Below, in pieces: positions 7,252 to 18,198 of a stretch of DNA of 52,987 bases (position 1 is the first letter of the stretch; each line of letters opens with the position of its first letter). Made by a program: the position numbers and the translations under genes. The notes beneath the pieces were generated by a model. That model was not told the origin of the DNA and made no database searches. It was given only the letters and a program-made list of their open reading frames with translations. This stretch comes from an uncultured Clostridia bacterium (GTDB lineage: Bacteria > Bacillota > Clostridia > Christensenellales > Borkfalkiaceae), in NCBI GenBank assembly GCA_944354035.1, contig CALVPS010000010.1, positions 1-52,987 of the forward strand. Reading direction: 5' to 3'.

Positions 7252-8499
7252 CTACTTTCCCTTTACCCGGCCCACTTCGGTATTGTCGCGCCTGCGGTCG
7301 CCCAATACGCGCACGGGGTGCTCCCCCTTTTGCAGACGATAGTCCTGCCCCAAATGTTCGATCGCCTTTTCGATCACGGTATGCGTGCCCGCGGCGTTCA
7401 CGTTGCCGTGGATGCGCGCGTTATATGCAAAATAACGGAAGGAATCGGGCAACTTGTCCAGCTCCTCAAACCCCTCTTCCACGCCCGTCAGGCGCACGCT
7501 TTTGAGCACTTCGCGGATATACTCCTTTTGGGAACGAAACTTTAACAGCGCGGGAAATTCACCGCCCTCCGGCAGAACCTGCTGCCATACCTTTCCGCCG
7601 TACACGCGCAGCAGATCGGCCGCTTCGTGCAGATGCGCTACCTCCTCTTCAAAGTGCAGTTCCCATATCTTTTTGATGCGGGCGTCCGTCTCGTCCTCGT
7701 AACACGAATAATAGAGGTAGCACTCGGTGTACTCGTTCATCAGCAGCCGCTCCCAATCGGTCATACACGGGTCTTTCAAGCACCCGTACCCCGTGACGTG
7801 CTGCTCTTCGATCATGGCGATCTCGTTATACAACTGCCTTCCCAGGGGCGAGGCGTACAGATTGGCCACGTTCATATAAAAATTCATCGTCTGTTGTTCG
7901 GCCGCCGTAATAATGTTGATGTTCAGCTTGGTCTTCAAGTCGTTCAGATAGCCGTTGATATAAAAATTTACGTCGTCGTACGGATGGCGGTATTCCGCCA
8001 CCGTGGGGCGTCCGGGCATGATCTCGGTATAGTCGCCTACCAGCCGGGCCGGATCGCCGCCTTTTTCCAGCTCCATAAGATCGGCATAACGGTACAGATG
8101 GTCGAAATCTTCCAGCAGCGCAAAGTTTAATTGCTTTTTTACGTAGCTGTTCTTTTCGGTGACGGCAAGGTTGGCGGTGAGGTCCACCGCCAGCTGCTCG
8201 TAGCCGATGGTATGCTCTAAAATGCTTTCGTCCGCGGGCTTTAGCCCGGCGATCCGCTTTTGCTGCAGCTGTTCGCCCCGTCTGAGGTAGGCCAGCCGGC
8301 GGCGCACGTCGTTGTTGGCGCACTGACGCGTAACGGCGTGCGTGCAGCGCACCGATTCGAACTCCGTGCCCGACATTAAAATGACGCGCAGCCGGGTATA
8401 CGGGTCTACGGCGTTTTTATCGTACGGCTTTACCAACACTTTTTTCCATTCGGTAAAAATTTTGTCCGCTTTTTGCGGCTTACATGCAAAGGGATCCAT
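7252..8499 (-). CDS. Ferritin-like di-iron protein of unknown role
   Basis: This 415-residue helical protein has the residue pattern of a di-iron four-helix bundle: E201, E231-E-Q-H234, E256 and E286-V-A-H289, which reproduces the E / ExxH / E / ExxH spacing of rubrerythrin and ferritins. An earlier helical region has E101 and D131-F-D-H134, which may be half of a second, degenerate bundle. There is no rubredoxin CxxC module. A role in peroxide or oxygen detoxification or iron handling is plausible for an anaerobe, but is inference. The ATG at 8499 has AAGGAGGAGG upstream; any longer frame runs antisense through the neighbouring mtn gene. Confidence 0.75.
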   Translation of the reverse strand: MDPFACKPQKADKIFTEWKKVLVKPYDKNAVDPYTRLRVILMSGTEFESVRCTHAVTRQCANNDVRRRLAYLRRGEQLQQKRIAGLKPADESILEHTIGYEQLAVDLTANLAVTEKNSYVKKQLNFALLEDFDHLYRYADLMELEKGGDPARLVGDYTEIMPGRPTVAEYRHPYDDVNFYINGYLNDLKTKLNINIITAAEQQTMNFYMNVANLYASPLGRQLYNEIAMIEEQHVTGYGCLKDPCMTDWERLLMNEYTECYLYYSCYEDETDARIKKIWELHFEEEVAHLHEAADLLRVYGGKVWQQVLPEGGEFPALLKFRSQKEYIREVLKSVRLTGVEEGFEELDKLPDSFRYFAYNARIHGNVNAAGTHTVIEKAIEHLGQDYRLQKGEHPVRVLGDRRRDNTEVGRVKGK

Positions 8500-8553
8500 C
8501 GTCCTCCTCCTTGCACTTTTTATTGCCGGAAAGGGCGAAGTTGATACAATCGT

Positions 8554-8582
8554 TTGCAAAAGAGCGAAAAAATTGTTATAAT
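8554..8582 (+). promoter_or_regulatory. Promoter for mtn-luxS region
   Basis: TTGCAA (8554-8559) and TATAAT (8577-8582) are separated by 17 bp; AAGGAG and the ATG of mtn follow within 30 nt. Confidence 0.75.
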
Positions 8583-8611
8583 AATTGCAACGACCAAATA
8601 AGGAGCCAACT

Positions 8612-9268
8612 ATGATCGGGGCAGTCATTGCACTTGACTCGGAAGCAGAAGCGCTGCTTTCGCAAATGCAGATAGAAAACACCGTGATCGCGCACGGTAA
8701 ACCGGTATATCGCGGCAAGGCGTTCGGAAAGGACGTATTGCTGTGCGTGTGCGGCGTAGGGAAGGTAAACGCGGCCGCAGGAACGTGCGCCGTATTGGAG
8801 CGGGGCGCGGATATCGTGCTCAACTTCGGCGTGGCGGGCGGTCTGTGCGACAAAACGCAGCTGGCCGAAGTTTACCTCATTGAAAAAGCCGTACAGTACG
8901 ACTTTGACATCACGCAGCTCGAAGGCGGCGAGATCGGTACGCTGGACGGCGAAACGCAGAACTTTTTGCCCCTCTTTATGCCGGACGGGCTCGATTTCCC
9001 CCGCCGCGCGCTGGGCACGGGCGACCGCTTTAACGACTCTCCCGCCGACCACGCCCTGCTTCTTCGGCTGGGCGCACACATCCGCGATATGGAGGGCGCC
9101 GCCGTTGCGCAAGTGTGCAAGTATGCGGGCGTGCCCTGCGTTTCGGTAAAGGCCATCTCCGATGTGTACGGCGCGGGCAGCACGACCGAGCAATTCGAAA
9201 AAAATCTTACGCGGGCTTCCCTGAACTTAAAGGCGTATATGCACGTAATCGTTAACTCCCTTTCGTAA
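8612..9268 (+). CDS. mtn: 5'-methylthioadenosine/SAH nucleosidase
   Basis: This 218-residue enzyme cleaves adenine from S-adenosylhomocysteine and methylthioadenosine. It shows the nucleosidase features: the Glu in ALDSEAEAL near the N-terminus, the glycine-rich CGVGKVNAA and NFGVAGGL strands, the substrate-binding RDMEGAAVAQV, and the catalytic Asp in VKAISDVYG. AAGGAG precedes the ATG by 6 nt. luxS, the next enzyme in the same pathway, follows 126 nt downstream, so the two together turn SAH into homocysteine and the AI-2 precursor. Confidence 0.93.
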   Translation: MIGAVIALDSEAEALLSQMQIENTVIAHGKPVYRGKAFGKDVLLCVCGVGKVNAAAGTCAVLERGADIVLNFGVAGGLCDKTQLAEVYLIEKAVQYDFDITQLEGGEIGTLDGETQNFLPLFMPDGLDFPRRALGTGDRFNDSPADHALLLRLGAHIRDMEGAAVAQVCKYAGVPCVSVKAISDVYGAGSTTEQFEKNLTRASLNLKAYMHVIVNSLS

Positions 9269-9346
9269 TTTGATAAATATCGAAATATAGGGTGATTTCT
9301 GCAAATTTTACAGATTTTTCCCGTTTTTATCCGATTTATTTATAAA

Positions 9347-9376
9347 TTGCAAAAATTTATTTTTTGATACTATTCT
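9347..9376 (+). promoter_or_regulatory. Possible luxS promoter
   Basis: TTGCAA (9347-9352) and TATTCT (9371-9376) are separated by 18 bp within an AT-rich gap. The gap 9269-9394 shows no clear terminator, so luxS may also be read from the mtn promoter. Confidence 0.45.
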
Positions 9377-9394
9377 AAATAAGGAACATCCACC

Positions 9395-9826
9395 ATGCCG
9401 GATACCATCCCCTCCTTTCAAAAAGACCACACCCGCCTGCGCAGGGGCCTGTATGTCGCCGTCGACGCAAACGGGATATCTACGTTCGATCTGCGCTTTA
9501 AAACGCCGAATGCCGGCGACTACCTCGAACAAAAGGCGCTGCATTCGATCGAGCATCTTCTTGCCTGCGTTCTGCGCAACGGGCCGCGGGGAGAGAATAT
9601 CGTATACTTCGGCCCCATGGGGTGCCGCACGGGGTTTTATTTGCTGACCGTGCGTCTTTCGTACGAAGAAGTGCTTACCCTGCTGAAAGATGCCGTGCGC
9701 GAAGCGCTTTGCCGGGACGCAGTCCCCGGCACGCGGCGCGAAGAATGCGGCAATTATTTAGAACACGACCTTGCAGGCGCCAAGCGCGAACTTGCGGCCT
9801 ATTTGGCCGTTCTGGAGGCGATATGA
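9395..9826 (+). CDS. luxS: S-ribosylhomocysteine lyase LuxS
   Basis: At 143 residues this is slightly shorter than the usual 150-160. The iron/zinc site is complete: H50-S-I-E-H54 and C118 in REECGNY. The catalytic Cys is C77 in GPMGCRTGF and the catalytic Glu is E53. It converts S-ribosylhomocysteine to homocysteine and DPD, the precursor of AI-2. AAGGAA precedes the ATG. Its stop overlaps the ung start as ATGA. Confidence 0.95.
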   Translation: MPDTIPSFQKDHTRLRRGLYVAVDANGISTFDLRFKTPNAGDYLEQKALHSIEHLLACVLRNGPRGENIVYFGPMGCRTGFYLLTVRLSYEEVLTLLKDAVREALCRDAVPGTRREECGNYLEHDLAGAKRELAAYLAVLEAI

Positions 9827-10491
9827 TCGATCTGGGCGATTGGAAGGAGCCGCTTGCCCCCCTCTTTGCCGACGAGCGCTATCAAAAGATCCGCACGTTT
9901 TTAATAGGGGAGTACCGCAGCCATACGGTCTATCCCGACATGTACGACATTTTCAACTGCTTCCGCTACACGCCCTATGCCAAGGTAAAAGCCGTGCTGC
10001 TGGGGCAGGATCCCTATCACAACGCGGGCCAGGCGCACGGACTGTGCTTTTCTGTACAGGACGGCGTTCCAAAGCCCCCCTCGCTGGAAAACATGTTCAA
10101 GGAACTCTGCGACGACCTGGGATATCCGCCCGCCCCCTCGGGCAACCTGACCAAGTGGGCAAAAGAAGGCGTTCTGCTGATGAACACTTCGCTCACCGTG
10201 CGCGCGCATCAGGCAAATTCGCATGCAAACTGCGGCTGGAGCTGGTTTACGGACGCGGTGATCTCCCTTTTGAGCGAGCGCAAGGAGCACCTGGTGTTTT
10301 TGCTGTGGGGCGGCAACGCGCGCCGCAAAAAGACGCTGATCGACGAAAAAAAACACCTCATTCTGGAATGTGCGCATCCCTCGCCGCTCTCCGCCTACAA
10401 CGGCTTTTTCGGCTGCCGCCACTTTTCCAAAACCAACGCCTATCTGACGGCGCACGGCATTGCGCCCATCGACTGGAACCTGAACGACTGA
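9823..10491 (+). CDS. ung: Uracil-DNA glycosylase, family 1
   Basis: This 222-residue base-excision repair enzyme removes uracil from DNA. The catalytic motif GQDPYH has Asp63, the uracil-binding loop and a C-terminal HPSPLSAYNGFFG loop are intact, and LLMNTSLTVR is present. The ATG lies in an ATGA overlap with luxS and has GGAGG 5 nt upstream. The enzyme has no functional link to luxS; the coupling is positional. Confidence 0.96.
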   Translation: MIDLGDWKEPLAPLFADERYQKIRTFLIGEYRSHTVYPDMYDIFNCFRYTPYAKVKAVLLGQDPYHNAGQAHGLCFSVQDGVPKPPSLENMFKELCDDLGYPPAPSGNLTKWAKEGVLLMNTSLTVRAHQANSHANCGWSWFTDAVISLLSERKEHLVFLLWGGNARRKKTLIDEKKHLILECAHPSPLSAYNGFFGCRHFSKTNAYLTAHGIAPIDWNLND

Positions 10492-10504
10492 ACGGGAGAT
10501 CTCT

Positions 10505-11710
10505 ATGAAATATATCGTCATTCTTGGCGACGGCATGGCGGGATATCCGCTGCCCGCCTACGCAAACAAGACCTGCCTGCAGCTTGCGAACAAACCGTTC
10601 ATCGATCAACTTGCAGGGAAAAGCGAACTCGGCCTTGCCAAAACGGTCCCCGAAGGGTTTGCCCCGGGCAGCGACGTGGCCAATCTTTCGGTGATGGGCT
10701 ACGATCCCGCGCGTTACTATACGGGGCGCTCGCCGCTGGAGGCCGCCTCGATCGGCATTGCGTTAAAAGATACCGACGTAACGCTGCGCTGCAACCTGGT
10801 GACCCTCTCCGACGAGGCACGCTATCGGGATAAGACGATGCTCGACTACTCCGCCGGCGAAATTTCCACCGCCGAGGCGCGGGAACTGATCGACGCCCTG
10901 AAGGCGGCGTTCGACCGCCCGCCCTTTACGCTGTACGCGGGCATCTCCTACCGCCATTGCCTGGTGTGCGACCACGGCGAAACGGGGCGCGTACTGACCC
11001 CGCCACACGACATTTCCGATCGGAAGATCGCCCCCTACCTGCCCAAGGGCGCGGGAAGCGAGGCGCTTTTGAATATGATGGAGCGCTCATACCGGCTGCT
11101 GAACGATCACCCGGTGAACCGGGCACGGCGGGCGGCGGGAAAGCGGCCGGCCAACTCCGTCTGGTTTTGGGGCGAAGGCACCAAGCCGCGGCTTACCCCC
11201 TTTTGGCAGCTGTATCGCAAGCACGGCGCCGTTATTTCGGCCGTGGACCTTATTAAGGGCATCGGCATTTTGGCGGGACTGAAGGTGATCGAAGTAGAGG
11301 GCGCCACAGGCAACTGGGACACCAACTTTTACGGCAAGGCGTGTGCCGCCGCCGACGCGCTGACGGGCGGACTGGACTTTGTGTATCTGCACATGGAGGC
11401 GCCCGACGAGTGCGGCCACCACGGCGATATCGCCAAAAAGATCTATTCGATCGAACAGATCGACGGCGTTGTAAAGACGGTGTGCGACCGACTGACGGCC
11501 GCGGGCGAAGACTTTTCGCTATTGCTGCTTCCCGATCATCCCACGCCCATCGCCTGCAAAACGCATGTCGCCGACCCCGTTCCCTACCTGCTGTACCGCA
11601 GCACGTGCTCCGCCGCGGGCGCCGAACGGTACGACGAGGCGCATGCCGCAGCCGCGGGCGGCCGCGTGACGGAGGGGTGTTCGCTGATGAAAAAGTTTTT
11701 TAACGGCTGA
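10505..11710 (+). CDS. apgM: Cofactor-independent phosphoglycerate mutase-like protein (ApgM family)
   Basis: This 401-residue protein is of the alkaline-phosphatase superfamily, archaeal-type phosphoglycerate mutase branch. It has the metal-binding GDGMAGYP start, GFAPGSDVANLSVMGYDP with the catalytic Ser, YTGRSPLEAA, and C-terminal HMEAPDECGHHGD and LLPDHPTP metal ligands. Bacterial members of this length have also been proposed to be homoserine kinases, so the reaction (glycolytic 2-/3-phosphoglycerate exchange or threonine synthesis) is not certain. GGGAG precedes the ATG; the gene starts 13 nt after ung. Confidence 0.9.
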   Translation: MKYIVILGDGMAGYPLPAYANKTCLQLANKPFIDQLAGKSELGLAKTVPEGFAPGSDVANLSVMGYDPARYYTGRSPLEAASIGIALKDTDVTLRCNLVTLSDEARYRDKTMLDYSAGEISTAEARELIDALKAAFDRPPFTLYAGISYRHCLVCDHGETGRVLTPPHDISDRKIAPYLPKGAGSEALLNMMERSYRLLNDHPVNRARRAAGKRPANSVWFWGEGTKPRLTPFWQLYRKHGAVISAVDLIKGIGILAGLKVIEVEGATGNWDTNFYGKACAAADALTGGLDFVYLHMEAPDECGHHGDIAKKIYSIEQIDGVVKTVCDRLTAAGEDFSLLLLPDHPTPIACKTHVADPVPYLLYRSTCSAAGAERYDEAHAAAAGGRVTEGCSLMKKFFNG

Positions 11711-11739
11711 ACAATTTTAAGAACAGCCCCTGCATTTAT

Positions 11740-11768
11740 TTGCCTTTCCCGTTTATTTGTTATATAAT
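11740..11768 (+). promoter_or_regulatory. Promoter for 11817 gene
   Basis: TTGCCT (11740-11745) and TATAAT (11763-11768) are separated by 17 bp. The leader of about 42 nt contains the GAGGTG ribosome site. Confidence 0.72.
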
Positions 11769-11816
11769 AAAATAAATTACGGGCGGGCGCCCGCAAGATC
11801 ATACGAGGTGTTTGCA

Positions 11817-12584
11817 ATGGAAAAGATGATTTTGCCGGTCACCGATGAGGAATTCGGCGCACGACAGCACATTTTAGACATAGAAAAGTGGCTCGCCAGC
11901 GAAGCGGCGGGGCGCGATCTGTGCGGGACCATGTCTTACTGCGCCGTATGCGACAAGACGCAGACGCATCCCTGTGCGCGGGCGGAGGCACGTTTCCGCC
12001 TTGCCGAAGAAGCGGCGGCCGCGCAGGCGGCGCGCGAGCAAGAAGTTTTGGAAGAGATCGCCGCCGCGCAGCCGGAGGAAGCTCTTCCCGAAGGGTACGA
12101 GTGGGTCACGCGGTACCGCCGCACCTTTCAGGCGCGCCTTATTCAGAACGAAAAGGCGCAGGACGGCTATACCGAGATCAAAAACGCCCTCAGCGAACTG
12201 GCCGGCGTAAAGGTACGCACCTGCCAGACGTGCGAAAACTACCGCTTCGAGGGCCGCAAGATCGCCAAAGTCAACATCGGCGGCAAAACGCTTACGCTGT
12301 ATCTTGCCCTGGATCCCGCCGACTACGAGGAGAGCAAGTACCGCTTTGCCGACGTCTCCGATAAAAAGACGTACGCCGAGACCCCCATGAAAGTGCGCGT
12401 CACGGGGTCGCGCTCCATAAAGCACGCCAAAGAACTCATTGCAGACTTGGCGGCACGCTTCTCCATACCCGTAACGGGGCACATCTTTATGGACTACCAT
12501 GCCGCGTACCAGCCGGACGAGGCGCTGATAAAAAAAGGACTGATCAAGCCCTACCGCGCCCGCATAAAACGCAAAAAAAAGTGA
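11817..12584 (+). CDS. Conserved hypothetical protein with cysteine pairs
   Basis: This protein has 255 residues. The N-terminal part contains CGTMSYCAVCDKTQTHPC, a possible zinc site, then an Ala/Glu-rich helix. The C-terminal two thirds (YRRTFQARLIQNEKAQDGY, then VNIGGKTLTLYLALDP, then a KHAKELIADL segment) resembles a domain I recall in uncharacterised Firmicutes proteins, usually with the same YRRSF...KTL.LYLALDP pattern. A second pair, CQTC, lies between the two. The last 15 residues are very basic, so nucleic-acid contact is possible. I do not assign a function. GAGGTG precedes the ATG by 7 nt. Confidence 0.7.
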   Translation: MEKMILPVTDEEFGARQHILDIEKWLASEAAGRDLCGTMSYCAVCDKTQTHPCARAEARFRLAEEAAAAQAAREQEVLEEIAAAQPEEALPEGYEWVTRYRRTFQARLIQNEKAQDGYTEIKNALSELAGVKVRTCQTCENYRFEGRKIAKVNIGGKTLTLYLALDPADYEESKYRFADVSDKKTYAETPMKVRVTGSRSIKHAKELIADLAARFSIPVTGHIFMDYHAAYQPDEALIKKGLIKPYRARIKRKKK

Positions 12585-12593
12585 TCTGAGTTT

Positions 12594-12620
12594 GCCGTCG
12601 CAGTCTGCGGCGGTTTTTTT
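12594..12620 (+). terminator. Terminator after the 11817 gene
   Basis: CCGTCGCA-GTC-TGCGGCGG forms an 8-bp stem with one G-T pair, followed by seven T residues. Confidence 0.85.
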
Positions 12621-12665
12621 ATAAAAGCAAAATTCTCGCGCGCGACGCCGGGCGGCACACACGGC

Positions 12666-12707
12666 AAGAAGCGTGCGGCGGCCGCAAATGCGGCCGCCGC
12701 ACGCTTC

Positions 12708-12709
<2 letters not shown>
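12666..12709 (-). terminator. Very strong hairpin at the end of clpC
   Basis: AAGAAGCGTGCGGCGGCCGC (12666-12685) pairs perfectly with 12690-12709 around an AAAT loop, a 20-bp stem. Its right arm includes the clpC stop codon and last codons. There is no U-tract on either strand, so it may act as a 3' stabiliser or a barrier between the convergent genes rather than a classical terminator. Confidence 0.6.
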
Positions 12710-15155
<2,446 letters not shown>

Positions 15156-15182
15156 AACGATCCCCCACGCGGCAAAAGCCCG

Positions 15183-16247
15183 TTAAAAAATTTTAAGATC
15201 CATGCCGCGGATCGCCTTGCCGGCATACTCCGCGCGATAGATATCGCATGCCTCGGCGCCGAGCGGCGCGCCGTTCAGGCGGTTGAGATTGGCGGGACGC
15301 ATGGCGATGATCAGGTCGTGCAGCTCCTCCATGCGCTCGTCCTCGCAGCCCTCTTCGTCCGAACCGATCAGCCCCAGCGCCACGCCCAGTTTTACGTCGG
15401 CGATCCGCCGCATAAACTCGTGCTCGTCGATCATATAACAGCTGGTCAGCACGCCGTAGGCGCGGCGGACGCGGTCCTTTAACCGGGCGCCCTCCTCCGC
15501 CTTCATGCGCAGCCGCTCCAGCAGTTCCATCTCCACCACGCCCGTGACCGCCTGCTCCACCGCCGTTAAAATATCCTCTTCCGAAATACCGAGGGTCACC
15601 TCGTTGCTCACCTGGAACAGTTCTCCCTCCGAACCGCTGCCCTCACCGAACGCCCCGCGCACCGTAAGGCCCAGGCGGGTAAGTTCGGGCACCACGTCGC
15701 GCAAAATGCCGCGGCGCGAAAGGGCGGGCAAAAACAACATGACCGAGGCGCGCAGCCCCGTGCCGAGGTTGGTGGGACACGCCGTAAGATAGCCGAACGT
15801 ATCGTCGTAGGCAAACGGAATACATTCGGAGATCGCGTCGTCGATGCCGACGATGCGCTCATACGCCTTGCGCAATTCAAACCCCTTGGTAAAATACTGC
15901 TCGCGCACGTGGTCTTCCTCGTTGAGCATGACGCTGATGCTCTCGTCCCGCGAGATGAGCGCCGCCGAGATGCGGCGGTTTTTGATGAGATCGCGCGAGA
16001 TAAGATAGCGTTCCGTTAAAAATGCCGCGCGCTCGTCGGACACGTTTTTCATTTCGTACAGCGAAAAATCGTCCAGCTCCGAAAGCTCGGCCGCGATCAG
16101 CCGCACGATCTCCTGCGCCTGCTCTTCGGCATGCGGGTCGCGCAGCAACCTGCCCGGAAAGGGATAATCGGCAAAGTTGCGCGCCAGGCGGATGCGCGTG
16201 GAAACGGCCACGCTCTCAAAACTCTTCCGTACGCCGTCCTGCGTCAT
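15183..16247 (-). CDS. mcsB: Protein-arginine kinase McsB
   Basis: At 354 residues this is the usual length. It belongs to the phosphagen-kinase fold: STRIRLARNFADYPFPG at the N-terminus, the catalytic NEEDHVREQ, and CPTNLGTGLRASVMLFLP in the nucleotide-binding part. It phosphorylates arginines on damaged proteins and so targets them to ClpC-ClpP. The start overlaps the mcsA stop as ATGA, so the activator and the kinase are made together. Confidence 0.95.
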   Translation of the reverse strand: MTQDGVRKSFESVAVSTRIRLARNFADYPFPGRLLRDPHAEEQAQEIVRLIAAELSELDDFSLYEMKNVSDERAAFLTERYLISRDLIKNRRISAALISRDESISVMLNEEDHVREQYFTKGFELRKAYERIVGIDDAISECIPFAYDDTFGYLTACPTNLGTGLRASVMLFLPALSRRGILRDVVPELTRLGLTVRGAFGEGSGSEGELFQVSNEVTLGISEEDILTAVEQAVTGVVEMELLERLRMKAEEGARLKDRVRRAYGVLTSCYMIDEHEFMRRIADVKLGVALGLIGSDEEGCEDERMEELHDLIIAMRPANLNRLNGAPLGAEACDIYRAEYAGKAIRGMDLKIF

Positions 16248-16729
16248 TGCACACCCCCGTGCTGCGGCCCGTTCAGCGCCTTCAACGCCCGCTGCAGCTG
16301 GCGCGCCGTCTCGTAGTCGCCCATACGCAGCGCCTGCTCCAAACGCTCTTTCAGCTGTTCGCGCCGCACCACATATTCGCGCATTTCATCGTATTTTTTT
16401 TCGGCCTCCGCGTCGGGACGGCGCCCCGTGTGCCCCACCTTCCCCTGGATCCCGCGCACGGTATCCGTCAGTTCCGCGCGGAAGGCGGTATAGCACTGCG
16501 CGCACCCCAACAGCCCCGTGCGCCGGAACTCTTCAAACGTGGTGCCGCAGGCGGGACAGGCGCGGACGCGCTCCCCCACGCCCTTGAGCAGCGAGGGGAA
16601 AAAATCGCTCTTCTTTTCGGGATAGAGGGCGCGATAACACTCCGCGCAGAGGTGCAGCGTCACCTCTTTGCCGTTGACGCTGCGCGTGTACCGTTGGGCG
16701 GGACTTTTTCCGCAATTGCTGCAAAGCAT
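16244..16729 (-). CDS. mcsA: McsA, zinc-finger activator of McsB
   Basis: This protein has 161 residues. Four CxxC pairs (CSNCGK, CAECY, CPACG, CAQCY) build two zinc sites, and a C-terminal UVR motif (LKERLEQALRMGDYETARQL) is typical of McsA. It activates McsB and helps ClpC. The ATG at 16729 has AAAGG 6 nt upstream; the longer frame back to 16804 would run through the upstream terminator hairpin and the promoter. Confidence 0.93.
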   Translation of the reverse strand: MLCSNCGKSPAQRYTRSVNGKEVTLHLCAECYRALYPEKKSDFFPSLLKGVGERVRACPACGTTFEEFRRTGLLGCAQCYTAFRAELTDTVRGIQGKVGHTGRRPDAEAEKKYDEMREYVVRREQLKERLEQALRMGDYETARQLQRALKALNGPQHGGVQ

Positions 16730-16752
16730 ATCGTACCTTTCCTCTTCGTTAC

Positions 16753-16781
16753 AGTATATCACACAATGCGCAAATGCGCAA
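16753..16781 (-). promoter_or_regulatory. Promoter for mcsA-mcsB-clpC
   Basis: On the minus strand TTGCGC (16776-16781) and TATACT (16753-16758) are separated by 17 bp. I see no obvious CtsR-type heptamer repeat in this short region. Confidence 0.6.
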
Positions 16782-16805
16782 CCCCCGGCATGGGGGTCGC
16801 GCATT
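16773..16805 (-). terminator. Terminator after DUF1653 gene
   Basis: AATGCGCAACCCCC pairs with GGGGGTCGCGCATT around a 5-nt loop with one mismatch. The stem begins right after the DUF1653 stop codon. The U-tract is weak, and the hairpin overlaps the -35 region of the mcsA promoter. Confidence 0.55.
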
Positions 16806-17026
16806 TATTCACATTCGAAGCGGTATTTTTGCCCGACGTCGGGGTACTTTTTGCGGTCGACTTCGGAGAGAAACATCTCCTCGGGGCGCGCATACAACAT
16901 TCCGTCCGCAAGGCTGCGGTATACGACCAGCCGCTCGCCCGTTTCGCTGTGTATTGCCACGCCCTCTGCGCGGTACCGCCCACCCTTAAAATGGCGGTAT
17001 ACGGCGCCGGGCACAAGGCGCCTCAC
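16805..17026 (-). CDS. DUF1653 domain protein
   Basis: This small protein of about 73 residues is almost entirely the DUF1653 domain: [44 protein letters not shown]. The function of the domain is unknown. There is no ATG in a good place. A GTG at 17026 overlaps the preceding stop as GTGA; another GTG at 17014 has GAGG 6 nt upstream and would give 69 residues. I give the longer form because [15 protein letters not shown] fits the usual start of the family. Confidence 0.75.
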   Translation of the reverse strand: MRRLVPGAVYRHFKGGRYRAEGVAIHSETGERLVVYRSLADGMLYARPEEMFLSEVDRKKYPDVGQKYRFECE

Positions 17027-18141
17027 GCCTCGCCGCCGTCTTCGGCAGACGGCTCGCACAGTGCGGGACGAAACTTACGGCAGTACTCGTATGCGCCCGC
17101 CACGTCGGGGATGTGATAGGTACCGTATTCGCAGATCAGCGCCAAAAAACGCTTTTCGTCGTACGTTTCAAGCGCGATACGCACGATCTCGTCCCATTTT
17201 AAAAAGAAACGCTCGGACGCGGCACGGTCGCTCTCGCACCAATAAATGCCCTCATCGTAGACGCCGACCAAGCCGCGCGCCGTCACAAAGGCATATACGG
17301 AACGCCCCGTGACCAGTGCGCCGAACACGGCGATCACCGCGCCGATGGCGGCGTCCCACAGGATGGCCGCAACAATGCCGCCCGCCACGAGCAGGGCACC
17401 GAACACGATGGTGAGAACGGCGCGCTTGCGGCGGCTGCGGTCGGGCAGCACGAACCGGATGCGCCGCGTGTATTTTTTTGCCTCGGGCCGCGCGCCGCGC
17501 AGCGGCGGCTCACCCGAAAGAGACAGGGAGAGCGCCTCTAACCTGCGGTACAGCCGCTCCTTCCCCTCCGCCTGAATGAGTACGGCGGGCGCGCCCTTAC
17601 CCGCCTTCCCCTCCTTGGCCACATAGTGCGCGGGGACCTGCAAAATTACGCTCCACGTACCCTTTTCGGCGGGTTTCATGCGCGAACACACCGAAAAAAA
17701 CCGCACCTCGGAATAGGGGATGGCAATGGCCTTTTCGTCGACAGGACGCCCCTCCGCGCAGATACGCAGGCAGTCGTCGTCAAACCGCGCGATCGTACCG
17801 TCGCCCACAAAAAAGCACGCCTCGCCGCAGCAGCGTTCGCGGTAGTCGGCCTCGCTTGCGGTGAGCGACTGCGAAAGTTTTCCAAGGAAAAACGCGATCA
17901 GGGCAAACACCACGGTCGCGCCCGCAAATATGCCCGTAAGCAGATACAGCAACCACTCCTCGTCGACGGTCCGCTCGCCGACTTCGAGCATGATGACGCA
18001 GACCAGTACGCCGACGAGGCACAAAATTGCCACGACGGCGACAAGAAAGGCCGAAAAATTGGCCGCGGTGAGCGATCGCCTTAAGCGCTTTGCCAGCGCG
18101 GCGCGCGCCTCATCCGTTTCGGGAACGGGATATTCCTTCAT
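17023..18141 (-). CDS. Hypothetical membrane protein
   Basis: This 372-residue protein has two pairs of hydrophobic segments, at about residues 30-55 and 65-90, and at about 240-260 and 265-290, each pair followed by a soluble domain of about 90-140 residues. The soluble parts ([17 protein letters not shown] and [13 protein letters not shown]...FLKWDEI) have the strand pattern seen in PH-like domains of bacterial membrane proteins, but this is only a resemblance. GGAG lies 8 nt before the ATG at 18141. It follows the HTH gene by 57 nt and overlaps the DUF1653 gene, so it is probably in the HTH operon and may be controlled by it. Confidence 0.7.
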   Translation of the reverse strand: MKEYPVPETDEARAALAKRLRRSLTAANFSAFLVAVVAILCLVGVLVCVIMLEVGERTVDEEWLLYLLTGIFAGATVVFALIAFFLGKLSQSLTASEADYRERCCGEACFFVGDGTIARFDDDCLRICAEGRPVDEKAIAIPYSEVRFFSVCSRMKPAEKGTWSVILQVPAHYVAKEGKAGKGAPAVLIQAEGKERLYRRLEALSLSLSGEPPLRGARPEAKKYTRRIRFVLPDRSRRKRAVLTIVFGALLVAGGIVAAILWDAAIGAVIAVFGALVTGRSVYAFVTARGLVGVYDEGIYWCESDRAASERFFLKWDEIVRIALETYDEKRFLALICEYGTYHIPDVAGAYEYCRKFRPALCEPSAEDGGEA

Positions 18142-18198
18142 ACACAACACTCCGTCACAATGTCAACTTTTTGAAAGCCGGCACGCAGGCCGGCGCAG

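Noticed and set aside
8500..8853. N-terminal extension of the ferritin-like gene
   Set aside because: It would run antisense through mtn and its promoter; a strong AAGGAGG site marks the ATG at 8499.
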